Shown here: piece after piece, positions 8,906 to 18,955 of the stretch
Numbering within the stretch: the stretch's first letter is position 1
How the letters are laid out: the number at the start of each line of letters is the position of its first letter
Source: Pseudaestuariivita rosea
GTDB lineage: Bacteria; Pseudomonadota; Alphaproteobacteria; Rhodobacterales; Rhodobacteraceae
Length of the DNA stretch: 64,000 nucleotides
Reading direction: 5' to 3'
NCBI RefSeq assembly: GCF_017592335.1
Contig: NZ_JACNMP010000011.1
Span: 1-64,000 of the forward strand
Notes under the pieces: generated by a model
The model's input: only the letters and a program-made list of their open reading frames with translations
Told to the model about the DNA's origin: nothing
The model's database searches: none
Position numbers and translations under genes: made by a program

Positions 8906-10438
8906 ATGGTCGTTCCCGCTTTTCAGTTTTCCGAAGATCAGGCCGATGCCTTTGACCGCGTGGCAGAAATGCTGCGCGGTGTTGGCGTTGATATCGATGA
9001 CGCGTTGTTGACCCCGGTTGCGACCGGCAAATCGAGCGTCATGGCCGTGGTTGGCAAGGCGGGATCGGGCAAAACCATGCTGCTGGCTCGCCTCTACAAA
9101 GCGCTGCAAGAGGCCGGGGTCGACGTGATTTCCGGCGATTACGAAGGCAAGCGACGCAAAGATCGCCGCACCCTTGCCATTCTGGCGCCCACAAACAAAG
9201 CCGCCAGCGTGTTGCGCAACCGGGGTGTTCCGGCAACGACGATCCACCGCATTCTCTACACCCCGGTCTATGACCCGGAATACGAAAAGATCGCCGAATG
9301 GCTGGCGGGCGATGGCGAAAAACCTGAAATCGAAGACCTGACCGAAGCAGCACTTGATCGGGCGTTTGCATTTTACCAGAACAATAAATCTATTCCCGGA
9401 GCGCTGGCGGCGGCCGGACTGAAGGGGTCCGATTTCATCACAGGCTGGAAAAGGCGTGAAGACCCGCTGGATATCGGATTCATCGATGAAAGCTCGATGT
9501 TGGATGCCAAGCAATTCGAAGATCTGCAGGAAATTTTTCCGACCCTGATCCTGTTTGGTGACCCGGCGCAGCTTGCACCGGTCAATCAATCCGGATCCAT
9601 GGTTTTTGATAGTATCAAAGGGCCGCGCAAACTGACCCTAAGCCGCATTCACCGCCAAGATACCGACAACCCCATTCTGGATTTAGCGCATGCCTTGTCG
9701 GATGATACGCTGACGTTTGAAGGATTTGAAAAGCTGGTTCAGGCCGCGGCAGAACGCGACGGGCGTGTTATCTGGGCGCAGCGGGTCGAGGCTGACCTGA
9801 TGGCGCGGTCCCCTGTTCTGGTTTGGCGCAACGTCACCCGTGTTCGTCTGATCCAGGCTTTTCGTGGGGCCTATGACGCGCCCGAACACGAATTGTTGGA
9901 AGGGGAACCGCTGATCTGTGATGGTATTGAATTACCATTGAAGCATCGCAAGAAACGGCTGGATCTTGAGGCGCGCGGTCTGATCAAGGGGGCGCAGGTC
10001 ATCTATCTAGGCGCTGGTCGCAAGCCTGGCTTTTCCCGCCTGCACGTCATGGGCGCCGAGGATCCACAAGTCAGCGCGGCCTCGATCGTCAAAATCGAAA
10101 AACCGGACGAGGAAGAGCCCTTTATCCCCTTTGCTGCCAACATGGGCGCGACATTTCTGCATGGCGCTGCGGTGACAATTCACAAGGCGCAAGGATCACA
10201 GTGGGAAAATGTTCAGGTTTTCGCACCGGATTTATACGCGGCGGCGCGGGCCGGGCGCAGCGAAGCCGGGGTGCCTTTGTGGAAACGTCTGGCCTATGTC
10301 GCGATCACACGTGCGGAAGAGCGGCTTTACTGGGTCGTCCGAAACAGGTTGGCCAAACCGTCGCACACGCTTCGCATCGACGATCTTCGCGCCAAACAGG
10401 TTCCACTGGAACTGATCGGCGAGACGGCTATAGATTAA
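8906..10438 (+). CDS. RecD-like ATP-dependent DNA helicase
   Basis: 510 residues, an SF1B-type helicase. Walker A GKAGSGKT at 50-57, motif Ia APTNKAASVLR and IHRIL, Walker B FIDESSM, motif III ILFGDPAQLAPV, motif IV/V LSRIHRQD and TIHKAQGSQWENV, motif VI AYVAITRAEERLYW. There is no nuclease domain and the N-terminal extension of RecD2 is absent, so it is a compact member. It converges with the TIGR02186 gene, and their 3' ends overlap by 11 bp. Confidence 0.88.
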   Translation: MVVPAFQFSEDQADAFDRVAEMLRGVGVDIDDALLTPVATGKSSVMAVVGKAGSGKTMLLARLYKALQEAGVDVISGDYEGKRRKDRRTLAILAPTNKAASVLRNRGVPATTIHRILYTPVYDPEYEKIAEWLAGDGEKPEIEDLTEAALDRAFAFYQNNKSIPGALAAAGLKGSDFITGWKRREDPLDIGFIDESSMLDAKQFEDLQEIFPTLILFGDPAQLAPVNQSGSMVFDSIKGPRKLTLSRIHRQDTDNPILDLAHALSDDTLTFEGFEKLVQAAAERDGRVIWAQRVEADLMARSPVLVWRNVTRVRLIQAFRGAYDAPEHELLEGEPLICDGIELPLKHRKKRLDLEARGLIKGAQVIYLGAGRKPGFSRLHVMGAEDPQVSAASIVKIEKPDEEEPFIPFAANMGATFLHGAAVTIHKAQGSQWENVQVFAPDLYAAARAGRSEAGVPLWKRLAYVAITRAEERLYWVVRNRLAKPSHTLRIDDLRAKQVPLELIGETAID

Positions 10439-11180
10439 GCAATCGAAATGTCGCCGCCGCGCCCCACCCCGCAGCAATCGCAATAAACAACGACAGAAAT
10501 CCATAAATCAGCGGCTGATCGTGGGCTAGGGTATACAGCCACCGTTCCAGACCCACTTTTTGCACATCGATAGCCGTTGTGTAGGTGCTGATTACCTCAC
10601 CATCGCGGGTCAGGAAAATGCGGGTCTCATAGCTGCCTTCGACCAGATTGGCGGGCAGCGTTATGAACGTCTGAAACAGCGTTTGATCGGCCAGCGATAC
10701 GCTGCCTTCGTTCAACTGATAAAGATCTTCCTGTTTGCGAATTCTGACCAGTGCATCCGTGAACGTGTTCGCGTCTGCAATGGTCTGTGGTGCGCCGACC
10801 GACCGGATCGCGCGCGGGATCGAGATTTTATGCCTCAGATCTTCAGTATTTGTCAGGATTTCGCCAAGTGGCGCTGTCGTCGCAATCGAATAAAAACTGG
10901 GGGCGGCATCGACCTCAACCGCGGCAGTGTTAATCCATATCCCAAACTCTCGCGATTTGCGGCGCACGGTTATCGGCTCAGATGGGCCGGCGACTGTAAT
11001 GATCACCTCGACATTGTCTTCGGTCGGGGCGTCGCGTTTGACGGCACCGAAAATCAGAATTTCGGACCCCTCGAAGCGGGCAGTGATCGCCACCCTTTTT
11101 TGTGACAGGCCGCCAACGATGTCCTGCGCGATGGCCTGGCAGGTCATGAAAAGAATGAAGAGGATGCTGAGCCGGATCAT
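10428..11180 (-). CDS. TIGR02186-type membrane-anchored protein
   Basis: 250 residues. An N-terminal signal peptide (MIRLSILFILFMTCQAIAQD), a periplasmic beta-rich middle with VAITARFEGSEILIFGAVK, and one C-terminal transmembrane helix (about 225-245). This matches the TIGR02186 family, known mainly from Rhodobacterales and usually encoded beside a TauE/SafE exporter, as here. The start overlaps the exporter stop by 4 bp. A partner role with the exporter is inferred from context; no biochemical function is known to me. Confidence 0.8.
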   Translation of the reverse strand: MIRLSILFILFMTCQAIAQDIVGGLSQKRVAITARFEGSEILIFGAVKRDAPTEDNVEVIITVAGPSEPITVRRKSREFGIWINTAAVEVDAAPSFYSIATTAPLGEILTNTEDLRHKISIPRAIRSVGAPQTIADANTFTDALVRIRKQEDLYQLNEGSVSLADQTLFQTFITLPANLVEGSYETRIFLTRDGEVISTYTTAIDVQKVGLERWLYTLAHDQPLIYGFLSLFIAIAAGWGAAATFRLLNL

Positions 11181-12094
11181 GAGTGCCCCCCCACACCAAC
11201 CGAATAAAGTTCTGTCGGCTGGACCAAAAGATCAAAGGCGAGTTTGCCGCAAACTGCCAAAACCATGATGGCCAACAGTATCCTTAGCTGTTCGGCCTTC
11301 ATTCGGGTGCCGATGCGGGTGCCGATCTGTGCACCGATCACACCGCCGACCAACAGCAAGACTGCTAGAACGATATCAACAGTAAAGTTGGTCGTTGCGT
11401 GCAGCAACGTGGTAAAGGCCGTGACAAATATGATCTGAAACAGTGATGTTCCAACGACGACCTTTGTTGGCATTCCAAGCAGATAGATCATTGCCGGCAC
11501 CATGATAAAGCCGCCGCCGACCCCCATAATCGCGGCCAGAACGCCCACCGAAATCCCGACCAACACCGGCGGGATGACCGAGATATAAAGACCCGACACA
11601 CGGAACTTCATCTTGAATGGCAGGGCATGAATCCAGTTGTGCTTGCGCCGCTTCGGGGCCGTACCAGGATTTTTAGCGCGTCGGATCGCCCGCAGCGATT
11701 CGACAAACATCAGGCTGCCGATAATCCCCAGGAAAACGACGTAACACAGTCGTACCAGCAAATCGACTTGCCCCAGGCTTTTAAGATAGTTGAAAATTAC
11801 CACACCCAATGCCGCGCCGATCAAACCGCCGATCAGCAATACGGTGCCCATCCTAAGATCTACGGTTTTACGCTTTAGATGCGCCAGAACCCCGGAAAAT
11901 GAAGATGCAACGATCTGATTGGCTTCGGTCGCAACGGCCACGGCGGGTGGAATTCCGATGAAAAACAGCAAGGGCGTCATCAAAAACCCGCCACCCACAC
12001 CGAACATTCCCGACAAGATGCCAACAAGGCCACCCAAGCCAAGCAGCAGAAACGCGTTTACCGAAACTTCGGCAATTGGAAGGTAGATTTGCAT
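11177..12094 (-). CDS. TauE/SafE-family sulfite/anion exporter
   Basis: 305 residues with about eight hydrophobic segments in two repeats. Each repeat starts with the glycine-rich family motif: GLVGILSGMFGVGGGFLMTP near residue 25 and GVLAAIMGVGGGFIMVPAMI near residue 185. The family moves sulfite, sulfoacetate or related organosulfur anions across the inner membrane; the substrate here is undetermined. First gene of a two-gene operon with the TIGR02186 protein. Confidence 0.9.
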   Translation of the reverse strand: MQIYLPIAEVSVNAFLLLGLGGLVGILSGMFGVGGGFLMTPLLFFIGIPPAVAVATEANQIVASSFSGVLAHLKRKTVDLRMGTVLLIGGLIGAALGVVIFNYLKSLGQVDLLVRLCYVVFLGIIGSLMFVESLRAIRRAKNPGTAPKRRKHNWIHALPFKMKFRVSGLYISVIPPVLVGISVGVLAAIMGVGGGFIMVPAMIYLLGMPTKVVVGTSLFQIIFVTAFTTLLHATTNFTVDIVLAVLLLVGGVIGAQIGTRIGTRMKAEQLRILLAIMVLAVCGKLAFDLLVQPTELYSVGVGGHS

Positions 12095-12230
12095 ATGCAG
12101 AGTCTCACAATCCCTTCCCGATTACAAAATGTCGCAGGTATGGTGTAGCCCCCCGAGTGCGACAAATCGGAACTATTGCCAAATTATCTCGACATGCGGG
12201 CTTTTTCGCCGGTTTTGCGATGTGGAATGG

Positions 12231-12256
12231 AAAAAAGGCACCGAAAAATCGGTGCC
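12231..12256 (-). terminator. Intrinsic terminator of the poly-Asp gene
   Basis: Perfect 8-bp stem GGCACCGA (12237-12244) / TCGGTGCC (12249-12256) with a 4-base loop. Read on the minus strand it is followed by six T (12236-12231). It lies 40 bp beyond the stop of the poly-aspartate gene, which supports that gene being a real transcription unit. Confidence 0.85.
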
Positions 12257-12296
12257 AGTTGTGAGTGGAAGCTTGCTTATTATTCGGTAGACGATA

Positions 12297-12617
<321 letters not shown>

Positions 12618-12631
12618 TCTCCTTTTTGCAA

Positions 12632-12649
12632 AACCGCATCCAAGCGGTT
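12632..12649 (-). terminator. Weak hairpin between trpB and the poly-Asp gene
   Basis: 6-bp stem AACCGC (12632-12637) / GCGGTT (12644-12649) with a 6-base loop and a short T stretch on the minus strand. It could end the trpB transcript weakly or structure the poly-Asp leader, since the ribosome site follows within about 15 nt. Low strength. Confidence 0.35.
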
Positions 12650-12730
12650 CACATTGAAGAACGGACCGAATTCAGCTTTATTCCCTAAAAATGAAAATTT
12701 TTTATAATTCTTTGATTTTATAGGTATTTT

Positions 12731-13951
12731 TTAGATATCAACATTCAAAGCACGTGCGACCGTAAAAATATCTTTGTCGCCGCGGCCGCACATATTCATG
12801 ATGATGATGTGATCTTTCGGCAGATCAGGTGCGATTTTGGTCACGTGCGCCAAGGCATGGCTGGGTTCCAGCGCAGGAATGATGCCTTCGGTCTGGCAGC
12901 AAAGCTGGAATGCCTCAAGCGCCTCGTTGTCGGTAATCGCGACGTATTCTGCCCGACCGATGTCATGCAGCCAGGAATGTTCGGGGCCAATGCCGGGGTA
13001 ATCAAGACCGGCGCTGATGGAAAAGCCTTCCAGGATCTGACCGTCGTCATCCTGCAAAAGATATGTTCTGTTGCCATGTAACACACCCGGGCGGCCACCG
13101 GTCAGGCTGGCGCAGTGTTCCATCTTTTCGTTCACACCTTTACCACCGGCCTCAACCCCGATAATCCTAACATCCTTGTCGTCCAGAAACGGATAAAACA
13201 GACCCATCGCATTGGACCCACCGCCAATGGCGGCAATGATCGTATCAGGCAGGCGGCCTTCACGTTCCATCAGTTGTTCTTTGGCTTCCTTTCCGATGAT
13301 TGACTGAAAATCGCGTACCATGGCTGGATAAGGATGTGGTCCTGCAACAGTGCCGATGCAGTAAAACGTATCTCGCACATTTGTGACCCAGTCGCGCAGC
13401 GCGTCATTCATGGCGTCTTTGAGTGTGCCACGACCGCTGGTCACGGGTATGACCTCGGCCCCTAAAAGCTTCATCCTGAAGACATTCGGCGCCTGACGTT
13501 CCACATCATGGGCACCCATATAGACGATGCATTTCAACCCAAAGCGCGCACAGACAGTTGCAGTTGCCACGCCATGCTGGCCCGCACCTGTTTCAGCAAT
13601 AATCCGCGTTTTGCCCATCCGACGGGCCAACAGAATTTGCCCCAAAACATTGTTAATCTTATGCGCGCCGGTATGGTTCAGTTCATCCCGCTTCATATAA
13701 ATCTTTGCGCCACCACAATGATCGGTCAGGCGTTCTGCAAAATAAAGCGGGCTGGGGCGGCCAACGTAATGCTTCCAAAGATCATCCATCTCGGCCCAGA
13801 AGCTATCGTCGGTCTTCGCCTTTTCGTATTCTGCTTCCAATTCAAGGATTAGCGGCATCAGGGTTTCGCTGACAAAGCGTCCGCCAAAATCACCAAAGCG
13901 GCCCTTGTCATCGGGGCCGTTCATGAAGCTGTTGAAAAGATCATTGGCCAT
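12731..13951 (-). CDS. trpB: Tryptophan synthase beta chain
   Basis: 406 residues, normal length. Condenses indole with serine to tryptophan in the alpha2beta2 complex. The PLP lysine is K98 in [10 protein letters not shown], the active-site loop is [13 protein letters not shown], and the phosphate loop is GGGSNAMG. It follows the GNAT gene with no intergenic bases (13951/13952), in a run ihfB-lapA-trpF-GNAT-trpB on the minus strand. trpA is not in the window. Confidence 0.98.
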   Translation of the reverse strand: MANDLFNSFMNGPDDKGRFGDFGGRFVSETLMPLILELEAEYEKAKTDDSFWAEMDDLWKHYVGRPSPLYFAERLTDHCGGAKIYMKRDELNHTGAHKINNVLGQILLARRMGKTRIIAETGAGQHGVATATVCARFGLKCIVYMGAHDVERQAPNVFRMKLLGAEVIPVTSGRGTLKDAMNDALRDWVTNVRDTFYCIGTVAGPHPYPAMVRDFQSIIGKEAKEQLMEREGRLPDTIIAAIGGGSNAMGLFYPFLDDKDVRIIGVEAGGKGVNEKMEHCASLTGGRPGVLHGNRTYLLQDDDGQILEGFSISAGLDYPGIGPEHSWLHDIGRAEYVAITDNEALEAFQLCCQTEGIIPALEPSHALAHVTKIAPDLPKDHIIIMNMCGRGDKDIFTVARALNVDI

Positions 13952-14416
13952 TCAGCTATCCTCTGGGTCAGACAGAACGCGTTTAAACCCTATATGCGAT
14001 GGCGTAAAGCCAAGGCCAGCGTAGAATCTGTGCGCATTGTCGCGGCTTTGGTTGGTTGTCAGCTGGATCAGGCTGCAGCCGGCTTCGCGCGCCCGGCGTT
14101 CTGCATCCTGCATCATCAGCTTTCCGATCCCTTGGCGACGCAGATCCCTTGCAACACGGACGCTTTCGATCAGTGCCCGACGACTGGCTTTTAGGGAAAG
14201 ACCCAGGATAAAGGTGATCTGATAGGTTGCTATCACACGGTCGTTCTGATCCCCGACAATAATCTGATTCGTTGCCTCAGATTGCATCTGAGCGAATGCA
14301 CGGTGATAGATAGCCAGTTCATCCATTTCACGGGTTTTACCCAAGGTGTCGTCACGCAGTAGTCCGATGATAGCTGGCACATCGGCGGCAATAGCATGGC
14401 GGAAAACGATGGTCAT
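13952..14416 (-). CDS. GNAT-family N-acetyltransferase
   Basis: 154 residues with the GNAT fold. The acetyl-CoA loop is [21 protein letters not shown] (R/Q-x-x-G-x-G/A, about 100-112), followed by [23 protein letters not shown], the usual closing motif. The substrate is unknown. It overlaps trpF by 4 bp and abuts trpB directly, so it sits inside the tryptophan operon, which is not the usual trpF-trpB arrangement. Confidence 0.88.
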   Translation of the reverse strand: MTIVFRHAIAADVPAIIGLLRDDTLGKTREMDELAIYHRAFAQMQSEATNQIIVGDQNDRVIATYQITFILGLSLKASRRALIESVRVARDLRRQGIGKLMMQDAERRAREAGCSLIQLTTNQSRDNAHRFYAGLGFTPSHIGFKRVLSDPEDS

Positions 14417-15054
14417 ACCTTTTGCGCGGCACTGATGAAATCGGTTATCAGATCAATGTCCTTTACCCCCGGTGCGCTTTCGACACCCGAGGACACATCG
14501 ACCTGACTGGCACCGGTCAATCTGACAGCTTCGGCTACATTCAGTGGGGTCAGGCCGCCAGCCAGCATCCAGGGCACGGGCCATCTGCGTCCGGCGATTA
14601 ATCTCCAATCAAAGCTAAGGCCGTTGCCGCCTGGCAGGTCAGCCGTCTTGGGTGGCTTTGCGTCGACCAGAATCTGATCTGCAACGGCTGCATAGTCATT
14701 AATCTGCGGCAGGTCTGCTTCGTCAGCAATCCCAATGGCTTTCATAACCGGCAGCCCGTATCGTTGCCGAATATGTGCAACCTGATCCGGTGTCTCGTGT
14801 CCATGCAGTTGCAGGATATCAAGTGGCACCGATGTAAGAACGCGATCCAGAAAATCGTCTGGCGTGTCGACAAACAGCCCGACCTTGGCCAGGCCAACGG
14901 GTGCAGTTGTGGCAAGTGCCTTTGCCTGTTCTACCGTGATATTGCGTGGGGATTTGGGAAAGAAAACCAGCCCGACATACTGGGCACCGGCATCAGCAGC
15001 GGCCCTGATTTCCTCAGACCGCTTCAGTCCGCATATTTTGATCTTTACGCTCAT
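14413..15054 (-). CDS. trpF: Phosphoribosylanthranilate isomerase
   Basis: 213 residues from the ATG at 15054. The longer ORF back to 15129 would overlap lapA and adds residues absent from the family. It catalyses step 3 of tryptophan synthesis. It shows KIKICGLKR at the start (catalytic Cys), [13 protein letters not shown], the catalytic Asp in QILVDAKPP, and the phosphate-binding end [12 protein letters not shown] with DVSSGVES. A 19-bp gap separates it from lapA. Confidence 0.96.
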   Translation of the reverse strand: MSVKIKICGLKRSEEIRAAADAGAQYVGLVFFPKSPRNITVEQAKALATTAPVGLAKVGLFVDTPDDFLDRVLTSVPLDILQLHGHETPDQVAHIRQRYGLPVMKAIGIADEADLPQINDYAAVADQILVDAKPPKTADLPGGNGLSFDWRLIAGRRWPVPWMLAGGLTPLNVAEAVRLTGASQVDVSSGVESAPGVKDIDLITDFISAAQKV

Positions 15055-15073
15055 GCCCGCGTAGATACGCGGG

Positions 15074-15424
15074 TTAGCTGCTTTCCTCAAGCAAAGCCAG
15101 AACCTCGTCTTTGCCTTTGTGCTTTTCACCCTTCAGACGCTTGACCTCGCGCTCAAGCTTATTGACCTCACGGCCTTTGTGATAGGCTTCTGACCGATGC
15201 TTATGCTCGCGCATCCATTCCCAGACAAAACCCAAAAGAATACCAACGGCAATTCCGGCAAAGATAATCAAAAACAAAGGCAGTTGTATCTGAAACGAAA
15301 ATCCGGTCAGCGCGGCCAATTCAGCCGGAAGAAGGCTCAGCGTTACGATATCGCGATTTGCAAGAGCAACGATAATCAAACCGATCGCAATTGCTGCGAT
15401 GATCAGATAGCGAATATAACGCAT
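15074..15424 (-). CDS. lapA: LapA-domain membrane protein
   Basis: 116 residues. Two transmembrane helices (about 5-24 and 45-68) followed by a charged coiled-coil tail ([19 protein letters not shown]...), the layout of the lipopolysaccharide assembly protein A domain (DUF1049). It lies between ihfB and trpF, the common alphaproteobacterial position, 6 bp after the ihfB stop. In enterobacteria LapA works with LapB in controlling LPS synthesis; whether that holds here is not shown. Confidence 0.82.
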   Translation of the reverse strand: MRYIRYLIIAAIAIGLIIVALANRDIVTLSLLPAELAALTGFSFQIQLPLFLIIFAGIAVGILLGFVWEWMREHKHRSEAYHKGREVNKLEREVKRLKGEKHKGKDEVLALLEESS

Positions 15425-15430
15425 TTGCCG

Positions 15431-15712
15431 TTATCCTCCGTTCAGGCGATCCCTTAGCAGTTTACCGGTTTTAAAGAACGGTACATGCTTTTCGTCAACC
15501 TCAACGGATTCACCCGTTCTTGGGTTCCGCCCCGTGCGCGCGTCACGCTTCTTCACCGAAAATGCACCAAATCCACGCAGTTCGACACGATCCCCGTTCG
15601 ACATGGCGTCAATGATTTCTTCAAAAATGGTATTAACTATCTTTTCCACATCACGTTGATAAAGATGCGGATTTTCATCTGCAATCTTCTGGATCAGTTC
15701 AGATCTGATCAT
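15431..15712 (-). CDS. ihfB: Integration host factor beta subunit
   Basis: 93 residues from the ATG at 15712, giving the canonical [11 protein letters not shown] start with a GAGGGA ribosome site. A longer ORF to 15811 is rejected. HU/IHF fold with the signature [22 protein letters not shown], whose arm and proline insert into the DNA minor groove. It forms a heterodimer with IhfA (not in the window) and bends DNA for recombination and transcription. Confidence 0.97.
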   Translation of the reverse strand: MIRSELIQKIADENPHLYQRDVEKIVNTIFEEIIDAMSNGDRVELRGFGAFSVKKRDARTGRNPRTGESVEVDEKHVPFFKTGKLLRDRLNGG

Positions 15713-15940
15713 CTCCCTCATCTCCCTACACGAAATGCCAATGCGCCCGTTTTGCGGACCGATGAATGGTCCGACTATATGCAAAAAAAACGCTTCAAGA
15801 AAGCATGTCATTGATCTTTCTGGGAAAATTTTTGTTCATAAACTGATCAATTTCAGCGAGTTTTCCACAATTTCCAATCTATTTGGCATGCTTTCGCCGG
15901 TCTTGGTCGCTGTCGACCACGCCGCGCTACTTCTGATTCG

Positions 15941-15978
15941 AAATAAAAAGCGGCCCCATCCGTGGATGAGGCCGCTTT
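15941..15978 (-). terminator. Intrinsic terminator of rpsA
   Basis: 9-bp outer stem AAAGCGGCC (15947-15955) / GGCCGCTTT (15970-15978), with further pairing CATC/GATG inside, followed on the minus strand by TTTTTATTT. It lies 22 bp after the rpsA stop. Confidence 0.9.
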
Positions 15979-16000
15979 GACATTTGAATTTCTATCGAAC

Positions 16001-17677
16001 TTAGTCGTCGGTTTTCAAAGCTGCACCCAGGATATCGCCCAGTGATGCGCCCGAGTCGGACGAGCCATATTGTGCAACAGCTTCTTTTTCTTCCGCAATC
16101 TCGCGTGCCTTAATCGATAGACCCAGTTTACGGGTTTTCTGATCAATGTTCGTCACGCGCACATCGACCTTGTCACCAACCTGGAACCGCTCAGGGCGTT
16201 GTTCGGCACGATCACGGGACAGGTCCGAACGGCGGATGAAGGATTTCGCGCCTTCATACTCAACTTCAATCCCGCCATCTTCGATCGCGGTGACCTCAAC
16301 AGTGATGACCGATCCACGCTTGACGCCGTCAACGGCATCGACAAACGGATCGCCACCCAGAGCTTTGATCGAAAGCGAGATACGCTCTTTTTCGACATCA
16401 ACTTCGGTGACAGCGGCCTTGACCACGTCACCTTTGCGATAGTCGTTGATCACGTCTTCGCCGCGGCCTTCCCATGTCAGGTCAGACAGGTGAACCATGC
16501 CGTCGATGTCGCCTTCCAGACCGATGAACAGACCGAATTCAGTGATGTTTTTGACCTCACCTTCAACTTCGGTGCCAACAGGGTGGGTTTCAGCAAAGAC
16601 TTCCCATGGGTTGCGCATGGTCTGTTTCAGGCCAAGGGACACGCGGCGCTTTGCACCATCGATTTCCAGAACCATGACTTCCACTTCCTGGCTGGTCGAA
16701 ACGATCTTGCCGGGATGGACGTTCTTTTTGGTCCAAGACATCTCGGACACATGCACCAGACCTTCAACACCGGCTTCCAGCTCAACAAACGCACCGTAAT
16801 CGGTGATGTTGGTGACACGACCAATGTGGACTGATTCAAGCGGATATTTAGCTGCAACCAGATCCCAGGGATCTTCTTGCAGTTGTTTCATGCCCAGACT
16901 GATTCGGTGGGTTTCCTTGTTAATCTTGATGACCTGAACCTTGATCGTTTCACCGATATTCAGGATTTCCGATGGATGGTTCACGCGGCGCCACGCCATG
17001 TCGGTGACGTGCAACAAACCATCAACACCGCCCAGGTCAACAAAGGCGCCGTATTCGGTGATGTTCTTGACCACGCCGTCAACTTCGTCGCCTTCAGCCA
17101 GCTTGCCAATAACCTCAGCGCGCTGTTCTGCGCGGCTTTCTTCCAGAATGGCACGGCGGGACACAACAATGTTGCCGCGACGGCGGTCCATTTTCAGAAT
17201 TTGGAACGGCTGCTTCATGTTCATCAGCGGGCCTGCGTCACGCACGGGGCGCACATCGACTTGCGAGCCGGGCAGGAACGCCACAGCGCCACCCAGATCA
17301 ACGGTAAAGCCACCTTTGACCCGGCCAAAGATCGCGCCTTCGACACGTTCTTCGTTGGCATATGCTTTTTCCAGACGATCCCAGGCTTCTTCGCGGCGGG
17401 CCATTTCGCGGCTGATGACCGCTTCGCCCTTGGCGTTTTCGACCTGACGAAGGAACACTTCAACCTCATCGCCAACTGCGATTTCGGGCGCCTCCCCAGG
17501 ATTTGCGAATTCTTTCAGTTCAACGCGGCCTTCCATTTTGTAGCCGACGTCGATGATGGCTTGTCCCGCTTCGATTGCGATGACTTTACCTTTGACAACT
17601 GACCCTTCCTCGGGTGTGTCAATCTCGAAGCTTTCTTGCAAGAGGGCTTCGAATTCCTCCATTGATGCATTCGCCAT
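16001..17677 (-). CDS. rpsA: 30S ribosomal protein S1
   Basis: 558 residues from the ATG at 17677 (MANASMEEF, the family-like start). A GTG three codons upstream is nearer the AAGGAAA site and is an alternative start. It contains six S1 (OB-fold) repeats, for example VVKNITEYGAFVDLGGVDGLLHVTDMAW and VTNITDYGAFVELEAGVEGLVHVSEMSW. It brings mRNA to the 30S subunit. The cmk-rpsA order on the same strand is conserved in many proteobacteria. The 253-bp leader could hold autoregulatory structure, but none was defined. Confidence 0.97.
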   Translation of the reverse strand: MANASMEEFEALLQESFEIDTPEEGSVVKGKVIAIEAGQAIIDVGYKMEGRVELKEFANPGEAPEIAVGDEVEVFLRQVENAKGEAVISREMARREEAWDRLEKAYANEERVEGAIFGRVKGGFTVDLGGAVAFLPGSQVDVRPVRDAGPLMNMKQPFQILKMDRRRGNIVVSRRAILEESRAEQRAEVIGKLAEGDEVDGVVKNITEYGAFVDLGGVDGLLHVTDMAWRRVNHPSEILNIGETIKVQVIKINKETHRISLGMKQLQEDPWDLVAAKYPLESVHIGRVTNITDYGAFVELEAGVEGLVHVSEMSWTKKNVHPGKIVSTSQEVEVMVLEIDGAKRRVSLGLKQTMRNPWEVFAETHPVGTEVEGEVKNITEFGLFIGLEGDIDGMVHLSDLTWEGRGEDVINDYRKGDVVKAAVTEVDVEKERISLSIKALGGDPFVDAVDGVKRGSVITVEVTAIEDGGIEVEYEGAKSFIRRSDLSRDRAEQRPERFQVGDKVDVRVTNIDQKTRKLGLSIKAREIAEEKEAVAQYGSSDSGASLGDILGAALKTDD

Positions 17678-17930
17678 GTAGTTCACAGTTTCCTTACGTT
17701 TACATTTTTCGGGCCGAGCGGTTGTCTCCGCCGGTCTTGAGGGTTCCTTTGGTCAAAACGGATTTGCCAAAACAGTAAGGGCCGGTGATGACCGACCCTG
17801 CCCATATTTGTTCTGAACGGCTGTTATCGCCGCTTTGACGCGCTGCGTATAACTCGGGTTTTTCAGGAATACAAGGTTTTCCTAAGGTTTTCTGCGCATC
17901 GCCGCCGCGCCATGCGTACCGCGACAAAAA

Positions 17931-18554
17931 TTATGTCCTGTTCGACGGCTTTAGTCTGGTCTGCACCATCTCGATCGCAGTTTTTACAGCGTCATCAATC
18001 GACATATCCGAGGTATCGATCATGATAGCATCTTCTGCAGGCTTTAATGGTGCCGCTTCGCGTTGGCTGTCGCGTTCATCCCGTGCCTTGACATCGGCCA
18101 GAACCGTTTCGCGGCTGACGTCGTGGCCCTTTTCTCGCAGTTCAAGGTACCGCCTTTCAGCACGTACCTCAGCGCTTGCGGTTACAAACAGTTTTACGTT
18201 CGCATCCGAGCAGATCACGGTGCCAATATCGCGGCCATCCAGAACAGCCCCACCATCCCGCGCCGCAAAATTGCGCTGAAAATCAACAAGCGCTGTCCGC
18301 ACCTCGGCCAGAACGGCAATCTTCGAAGCCGCCTGCGCGACCTCGGGTGTTCGAAGGTCGGTTTCCTGCAAATCCGTCGCCGCCAATGTTTTCGCAGCCA
18401 TAACGGCATCATGACCAAGCAGAGTCTTTCGCCCAACCGCCCTGTACAAAAGCCCGGTGTCCAGATGCGCAAAACCAAAATGTGCTGCGACGGCCGTGCT
18501 TATCGTTCCCTTGCCCGCCGCAGCCGGGCCATCAATTGCGACTGTGAACTTCAT
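17931..18554 (-). CDS. cmk: Cytidylate kinase
   Basis: 207 residues. Phosphorylates CMP/dCMP with ATP. P-loop GPAAAGKGT near residues 9-17, the CMP-binding [10 protein letters not shown], and [20 protein letters not shown] before the LID region. It overlaps the upstream GFA gene by 4 bp, forming an aroA-GFA-cmk operon, with rpsA 253 bp downstream. Confidence 0.97.
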   Translation of the reverse strand: MKFTVAIDGPAAAGKGTISTAVAAHFGFAHLDTGLLYRAVGRKTLLGHDAVMAAKTLAATDLQETDLRTPEVAQAASKIAVLAEVRTALVDFQRNFAARDGGAVLDGRDIGTVICSDANVKLFVTASAEVRAERRYLELREKGHDVSRETVLADVKARDERDSQREAAPLKPAEDAIMIDTSDMSIDDAVKTAIEMVQTRLKPSNRT

Positions 18555-18955
18555 GGGGCGACCTGAGTGGTCATGTCTGGATGATCCTGATCCGCCTTCG
18601 GCAGACCATCTTCGATGTCGTAATAGTCACCCTTATCTGCACAAAATATGTGACCCGATAGCTTCAGACCGGTTGGTTCATCCAGCGTACCCGCAAAAAT
18701 TGACATATGCGATCCGGGGCCGTCCCAAAACAATTGTGAGCCACAGACGCCACAAAACCCGCGCCGCGCGGTATCCGACGATTGGTACCAGGTCACGTTC
18801 CCCTTGATTGAGATCAGCTCGCGTTTGGCCGAGGTCGCAGCCACGTGATGGCCGCTCGATTTTCTACACTGGTTGCAGTGGCACGCGATAACCGGCCTCA
18901 TGGGACCACTGACGTGATACTCAATTGCACCGCAAAGACAGCTTCCTTTTGTCAT
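18551..18955 (-). CDS. GFA/CENP-V-type zinc protein
   Basis: 134 residues with the GFA-family cysteine pattern: SCLCGAIEY near residue 5, [11 protein letters not shown] near residue 26 and CGVCGS near residue 70, which bind structural and catalytic zinc. The founder is glutathione-dependent formaldehyde-activating enzyme, but most relatives have unknown substrates. It overlaps aroA and cmk by 4 bp each, so it is translationally coupled inside this operon. A direct role in shikimate or pyrimidine metabolism is not evident. Confidence 0.88.
   Translation of the reverse strand: MTKGSCLCGAIEYHVSGPMRPVIACHCNQCRKSSGHHVAATSAKRELISIKGNVTWYQSSDTARRGFCGVCGSQLFWDGPGSHMSIFAGTLDEPTGLKLSGHIFCADKGDYYDIEDGLPKADQDHPDMTTQVAP

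Noticed and set aside
17700-17927. 75-residue ORF between cmk and rpsA
   Set aside because: No family features and no ribosome site. It lies in the likely rpsA leader.
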